DNA of 64,000 nucleotides. It comes from Streptomyces paradoxus (lineage in GTDB: Bacteria > Actinomycetota > Actinomycetes > Streptomycetales > Streptomycetaceae). The notes below the pieces were generated by a model. The model was not told the origin of the DNA and made no database searches. It saw only the letters and a program-made list of their open reading frames with translations. Positions 60,370-64,000 of this stretch are shown in pieces (position 1 is the stretch's first letter; every line of letters starts with the position of its first letter). A program made the translations under genes and the position numbers. Location of the stretch: positions 434,001 through 498,000 of the forward strand of contig NZ_JACHGV010000005.1 in the NCBI RefSeq assembly GCF_014202475.1. Direction: 5' to 3'.

Positions 60370-62945
60370 CCGTCATGAAGACCTCGATGCGCAACTTCCT
60401 CGCGCACAAGGGGCGGATGGCGCTCTCCGCGGTCGCCGTCCTGCTGTCGGTCGCCTTCGTCTGCGGCACGCTCGTCTTCACGGACACCATGTCGACCACG
60501 TTCGACAAGCTCTTCGCCGCCACCTCCTCCGATGTGACGGTGAGCGCCAAGGGCGCCTCCGACAGCGGTGAGACGACCGCGGACAACGGCAAGCCGCCGG
60601 TCATGCCGGCCTCCGTGCTGGGCGAGGTCCGCAAGGCCCAGGGCGTGAAGTCCGCCGAGGGCGCGGTGTTCTCCACCTCGGTGACGGTCGTCGACGCCGA
60701 CAAGGACAACCTGTCGCCCTCCAGCGGCGCCCCGACCATCGTCGGCAGCTGGAACGCCAACGAGGCCCGCACCATGAAGATCACCTCCGGTGCGGCTCCC
60801 AAGGGCGCCGACCAGATCATGGTCGACGCCGACACCGCCGACAAGCACGACCTGAAGCTCGGCGACGAGATCGGCGTCATCAGCGCCATCGGCACCCACA
60901 CCGCGAAGATCTCCGGCATCGCCGACTTCACCGTCACCAACCCCGGCGCCGCGATCTTCTACGTCGACACGAAGACCGCCCAGCAGACCCTGGTCGGCGA
61001 GAGCGACGTCTACACCAACGTCAACGTCACCGCGGCCGCCGGTGTCAGCGACGCACAGCTGAAGAACAACGTCACGGCCGAACTCGGCGGTGGCTACCAG
61101 GTGAAGACGGCCAAGGAGACCGCCGACGCCAACCAGAAGGACGTCGAGGGCTTCATGAACGTCATGAAGTACGCGATGCTCGGCTTCGCCGGGATCGCCT
61201 TCCTGGTCGGCATCTTCCTGATCATCAACACCTTCTCCATGCTGGTCGCCCAGCGGACCCGGGAGATCGGCCTGATGCGCGCCATCGGCTCCTCCCGCAA
61301 GCAGGTCAACCGCTCGGTGCTGGCCGAGGCGCTGCTGCTCGGTGTCGTCGGCTCGGTGCTCGGCGTCGGCGCGGGCGTCGGCCTCGCCGTGGGCCTGATG
61401 AAGGTCATGGGCACGGTGGGCATGGAACTGTCCACCGACGACCTCACGGTGGCCTGGACGACTCCGGTGGTCGGCCTCGTCCTCGGTGTGATCGTCACCG
61501 TGCTGGCCGCCTACCTGCCCGCCCGGCGCGCCGGCAAGATCTCCCCGATGGCCGCCCTGCGCGACGCGGGAGCCCCCGCGGACGCCAAGGCCGGCTGGAT
61601 CCGCGCCGCGATCGGCACGGTCCTCACCGGGACCGGCGGCTTCGCCCTCTACCTGGCGTCGGCGGCCGACAAGGCCAAGGACGGCTCCCTGTGGCTCGGC
61701 CTCGGCATCGTGCTGTCGCTGATCGGCTTCGTCGTCATCGGCCCGCTGCTCGCCGGCGCCGTGGTCCGCGTCCTGGGCGCAGTGCTGCTGCGCATGTTCG
61801 GCCCCGTCGGCCGCATGGCCGAGCGCAACGCCCTGCGCAACCCGCGCCGCACCGGTGCGACGGGCGCCGCCCTCATGATCGGCCTGGCCCTGGTGGCGTG
61901 CCTGTCCGTGGTCGGCTCCTCCATGGTGGCGTCCGCCACCGACCAGCTCGACAAGACCGTCGGCACGGACTTCATCATCCAGTCCGACCGCGGCCAGCTG
62001 ATCACCCCGCAGGCCGTCAAGGCCGCCAAGTCGGCGCCGCACGTCGAGCGCGTCACCGAGTACAAGTTGACCCAGGCCGACTTCACCACCCCGGACGGCA
62101 AGACGCTCAAGGACACGGCGATCACGGCGGCCGACCCGTCGTACGCGACGGACCTGCGCACCGAGACGGTCGCCGGCAAGCTCCCCGACGCCTACAAGCC
62201 CGACTCGATGTCGGTCCACGAGAAGTTCGCCGAGGACCACGGCATCAGCCTCGGGTCCAAGATCAAGGTCGCCTTCAAGGACGGTTCCGCGGCCGACCTG
62301 ACGGTCCGGGCGATCACCAGCAGCGACGTCGTGATCGACGCGGGAGCGATGTACACCTCCATCTCGACGGTGGCCAAGTACGTCCCGGCCGACAAGATGC
62401 CGCTGGACGCGCTGGTCTTCGCCAGCGCCAAGGAGGGGCAGCAGGACGCCGCCTACAAGTCCCTGAAGTCGGCGCTGCACGACTACCCGCAGTACATCGT
62501 GCGCGACCAGACCGACTACAAGGACGCCCTGAAGGACCAGATCGGCCAGCTGCTCAACATGATCTACGGCCTGTTGGCCCTGGCGATCATCGTCGCCATC
62601 CTGGGCGTCGTGAACACCCTGGCCCTGTCGGTGGTGGAGCGCACCCGGGAGATCGGCCTGATGCGGGCCATCGGCCTCTCGCGCCGCCAGCTGCGCCGCA
62701 TGATCCGCATGGAGTCGGTCGTCATCGCCCTCTTCGGTGCCCTGCTGGGTCTCGGACTGGGCATGGGCTGGGGCGCCACGGCACAGCAACTGCTCGCCCT
62801 GGAGGGCCTCGGGGTCCTGGACATCCCCTGGCCGACGATCATCGGCGTCTTCATCGGCTCGGCGTTCGTGGGCCTGTTCGCCGCCCTGATCCCGGCGTTC
62901 CGGGCAGGCCGGATGAACGTCCTGAACGCGATCGCCACCGAGTAG
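60366..62945 (+). CDS. FtsX/MacB-type ABC permease with two FtsX repeats
   Basis: An 859-residue membrane protein. It has an N-terminal membrane helix, a large extracytoplasmic domain (about 45-260), three helices forming the first FtsX domain with T-R-E-I-G-L-M-R-A-I-G-S-S-R, a fourth helix region, a second external domain, and a second FtsX domain with the same T-R-E-I-G-L-M-R-A-I-G motif. This duplicated form is common in Gram-positive antimicrobial-peptide exporters. ATG 60366 overlaps the ATPase stop (ATGA). A very strong terminator follows. Confidence 0.92.
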   Translation: MTVMKTSMRNFLAHKGRMALSAVAVLLSVAFVCGTLVFTDTMSTTFDKLFAATSSDVTVSAKGASDSGETTADNGKPPVMPASVLGEVRKAQGVKSAEGAVFSTSVTVVDADKDNLSPSSGAPTIVGSWNANEARTMKITSGAAPKGADQIMVDADTADKHDLKLGDEIGVISAIGTHTAKISGIADFTVTNPGAAIFYVDTKTAQQTLVGESDVYTNVNVTAAAGVSDAQLKNNVTAELGGGYQVKTAKETADANQKDVEGFMNVMKYAMLGFAGIAFLVGIFLIINTFSMLVAQRTREIGLMRAIGSSRKQVNRSVLAEALLLGVVGSVLGVGAGVGLAVGLMKVMGTVGMELSTDDLTVAWTTPVVGLVLGVIVTVLAAYLPARRAGKISPMAALRDAGAPADAKAGWIRAAIGTVLTGTGGFALYLASAADKAKDGSLWLGLGIVLSLIGFVVIGPLLAGAVVRVLGAVLLRMFGPVGRMAERNALRNPRRTGATGAALMIGLALVACLSVVGSSMVASATDQLDKTVGTDFIIQSDRGQLITPQAVKAAKSAPHVERVTEYKLTQADFTTPDGKTLKDTAITAADPSYATDLRTETVAGKLPDAYKPDSMSVHEKFAEDHGISLGSKIKVAFKDGSAADLTVRAITSSDVVIDAGAMYTSISTVAKYVPADKMPLDALVFASAKEGQQDAAYKSLKSALHDYPQYIVRDQTDYKDALKDQIGQLLNMIYGLLALAIIVAILGVVNTLALSVVERTREIGLMRAIGLSRRQLRRMIRMESVVIALFGALLGLGLGMGWGATAQQLLALEGLGVLDIPWPTIIGVFIGSAFVGLFAALIPAFRAGRMNVLNAIATE

Positions 62946-62986
62946 CCGGAGCCGCCGAGACCACCGCACACGGGGGTTGCGGGGGA

Positions 62987-63026
62987 CGGGCCCGCCCCGG
63001 AGGACTTGACCTCCGGGGCGGGCCCG
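62987..63026. terminator. Perfect 17-bp stem bidirectional terminator
   Basis: Arm 62987-63003 is the exact reverse complement of 63010-63026, with loop ACTTGA. It lies between the convergent ABC permease and DUF2079 genes. Confidence 0.9.
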
Positions 63027-63117
63027 ACGGCTTGCCGGAGTGGGCGGGTGTGTGGCGGGCCTCGCCGGCGGGAGGCGGGCCGGCCAGGCGCCCTCGGCCC
63101 GACGCACGGACGCGTCA

Positions 63118-63171
63118 GGCCCCGGCCGTCACCGTTCGGTGCGTCAGTCGGGCCCCGGCCGTCACCGTTCG
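63118..63171. repeat. 21-bp direct repeat at the DUF2079 gene end
   Basis: The segment 63118-63138 recurs exactly at 63151-63171, with a 33-bp period. The right copy covers the stop codon of the DUF2079 gene, so the left copy looks like a duplicated gene end in the 3' region. Confidence 0.7.
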
Positions 63172-64000
63172 TGCTCGAGAACCACGTACCCGGCTGCCTC
63201 GCCCGCTACGGCGTACTCGGCGAGGGGGTGCAGCGTCCGGGCGTAGCCCACGGGGTCGCGATACCTGCCGTCGGTGTTCTCCAGGGCGATGTACTCCGGC
63301 AGGACGCCCCGGGTGTCGCCGAGCCAGAAGACCTGGCAGCGCGACGTGAGGCGGCTGATCGGGCCGATGTTGGCCTCGACGGCGGCACGGTCGGGAATCC
63401 GCGCCAGCAGCCCTTCCACGTCGGACACCGCGGCCGGCCTGCGATAGACCTCGGCCTCGGTGAGCTGCGCCAGCGGCAGTGACGTGGTCAGCGCCAGTGC
63501 CGCCGCGGCGACGGCGGCCGGCAGGTGGGCGGCGTACGAACGCAGCCACGCGCGCGTGCTGCGGCGCACGGCCGGGAGCGCGTCGGCGAGGGCCAGGAAG
63601 ACGACCGGCATCAGGACCGCGCTGTAGTGCCAGTCGGTGCCCCAGTAGTGCTCGTCGCCGGAGAGGAACCGCCAGCCGAGCGTCGGCAGCGCGACCAGCA
63701 GCAGCGGGGAGCGCAGGGCGAGCAGGCCCGAGGTCGGGACCAGCAGCCAGGCGAGCGTGCGCAGTTTGCTGCCGGCGCCGTCGAAGGGGCTGCCCGCATC
63801 GCTGACCTTGGTCCAGTAGTCGTAGCCGCCCGAGGTGTTGAACGACGGGACGACCACCGTCAGGACGAGCACGGTCGCCACCAGGCCGAACACCGCCCCG
63901 CCGAGCGCGTACCGCACCGTCCGCGGCGACGAACCGCGCGCCCGCCAGGCGACGACGAGAGCGATCGCGGCCAGCGTCAGTCCCAGGTCCTCCTTCACCA
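63162..64000 (-). CDS. DUF2079 membrane protein, C-terminal part only
   Basis: The last about 280 residues of a multi-helix membrane protein; the N-terminus lies beyond the right edge, and the GTG at 63998 is internal. The V-K-E-D-L-G-L-T-L segment at the window edge, the S-G-D-E-H-Y-W-G-T-D-W-H-Y segment and the terminal extracytoplasmic domain with R-R-P-A-A-V-S and a W-L-G-D-T-R-G loop are typical of DUF2079. Its function is not established; the topology resembles glycosyltransferases of the GT-C class. It converges on the ABC permease gene. Confidence 0.85.
   Translation of the reverse strand, partial: VKEDLGLTLAAIALVVAWRARGSSPRTVRYALGGAVFGLVATVLVLTVVVPSFNTSGGYDYWTKVSDAGSPFDGAGSKLRTLAWLLVPTSGLLALRSPLLLVALPTLGWRFLSGDEHYWGTDWHYSAVLMPVVFLALADALPAVRRSTRAWLRSYAAHLPAAVAAAALALTTSLPLAQLTEAEVYRRPAAVSDVEGLLARIPDRAAVEANIGPISRLTSRCQVFWLGDTRGVLPEYIALENTDGRYRDPVGYARTLHPLAEYAVAGEAAGYVVLEHER

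Overview
The window is chromosomal DNA from a Streptomyces or very close relative. GC content is very high with strong third-codon-position GC bias. GTG starts and 4-bp ATGA/GTGA overlaps are common. Marker genes include an SsgA-like sporulation protein next to two NTF2-domain penicillin-binding proteins, an actinobacterial protein O-mannosyltransferase, an Rpf-type resuscitation factor, the tamR/tam pair, and an LAETG sortase substrate. From memory, and unchecked, the gene order matches the conserved central region around SCO31xx of S. coelicolor. I see no transposase, integrase, CRISPR array or secondary-metabolite cluster.

Layout. 1-1340: a truncated serine hydrolase, then the peroxide-detoxification pair ohr/ohrR. 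1351-3951: a cobalt/nickel ECF transporter, with a fused CbiM-PDGLE protein followed by CbiQ and CbiO; a Nur-like box lies upstream. 4120-10033: cell-wall and sporulation genes (ssgE-like gene, two class B PBPs, pmt). 10145-16057: housekeeping genes rsmI, a zinc-ribbon protein, tatD, rpfB, ksgA and ispE. 16123-23111: a HEAT/ankyrin protein, an ABC-F ATPase and two paralogous membrane-anchored beta-propeller proteins. 23338-24018: a LuxR-type regulator whose receiver lacks the phospho-acceptor Asp. 24256-29616: a sodium symporter divergent from galT-galE-galK. 29674-32976: a secreted protein, a lipoprotein, a GNAT acetyltransferase and a second LuxR regulator. 32935-34379: tamR/tam. 34432-36119: a desaturase with its TetR regulator. 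36414-39146: ppc. 39211-40543: a sortase substrate and a membrane protein. 40586-44812: pth, rplY, prs, glmU and tRNA-Gln. 44835-45695: a low-GC helix-turn-helix protein that may carry a LAGLIDADG-like domain. 45864-47162: an orphan histidine kinase. 47187-52777: an island of toxin-type and SUKH immunity-type domains. 52948-64000: an AhpD-like protein, a coiled-coil DivIVA-like protein, an acetate-permease-like symporter with its DUF485 partner, an acetyltransferase, a DHA2 exporter, a MacB-type ABC pair and a truncated DUF2079 membrane protein.

The most unusual part is 47187-52777. A YwqJ-type deaminase is followed by a SUKH-3 protein. Divergent from them is an operon that encodes a WHH-type HNH nuclease domain fused in cis to a SUKH-1 (SMI1/KNR4) domain. 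The next gene joins an Imm35-like domain, a roughly 550-residue Pro/Gly/Ala (partly collagen-like) linker, a nucleotide-deaminase-like domain and a SUKH-4 domain. No secretion signal, VgrG/RHS scaffold or WxG partner is present. This suggests an intracellular re-use of polymorphic-toxin parts. Near-identical 16-bp direct repeats spaced 30 bp lie directly in front of the operon.

Several regulatory structures can be read directly: duplicated hairpins able to mask the rsmI Shine-Dalgarno; adjacent 15-bp palindromic operators before the desaturase/TetR operon; operators overlapping a TTGACA promoter between tamR and tam; direct repeats plus a TTGACG promoter before galT; apparently leaderless promoters (tatD, ksgA, the histidine kinase); and long perfect-stem terminators between convergent genes. 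All family assignments come from reading motifs by eye; no database search was run.
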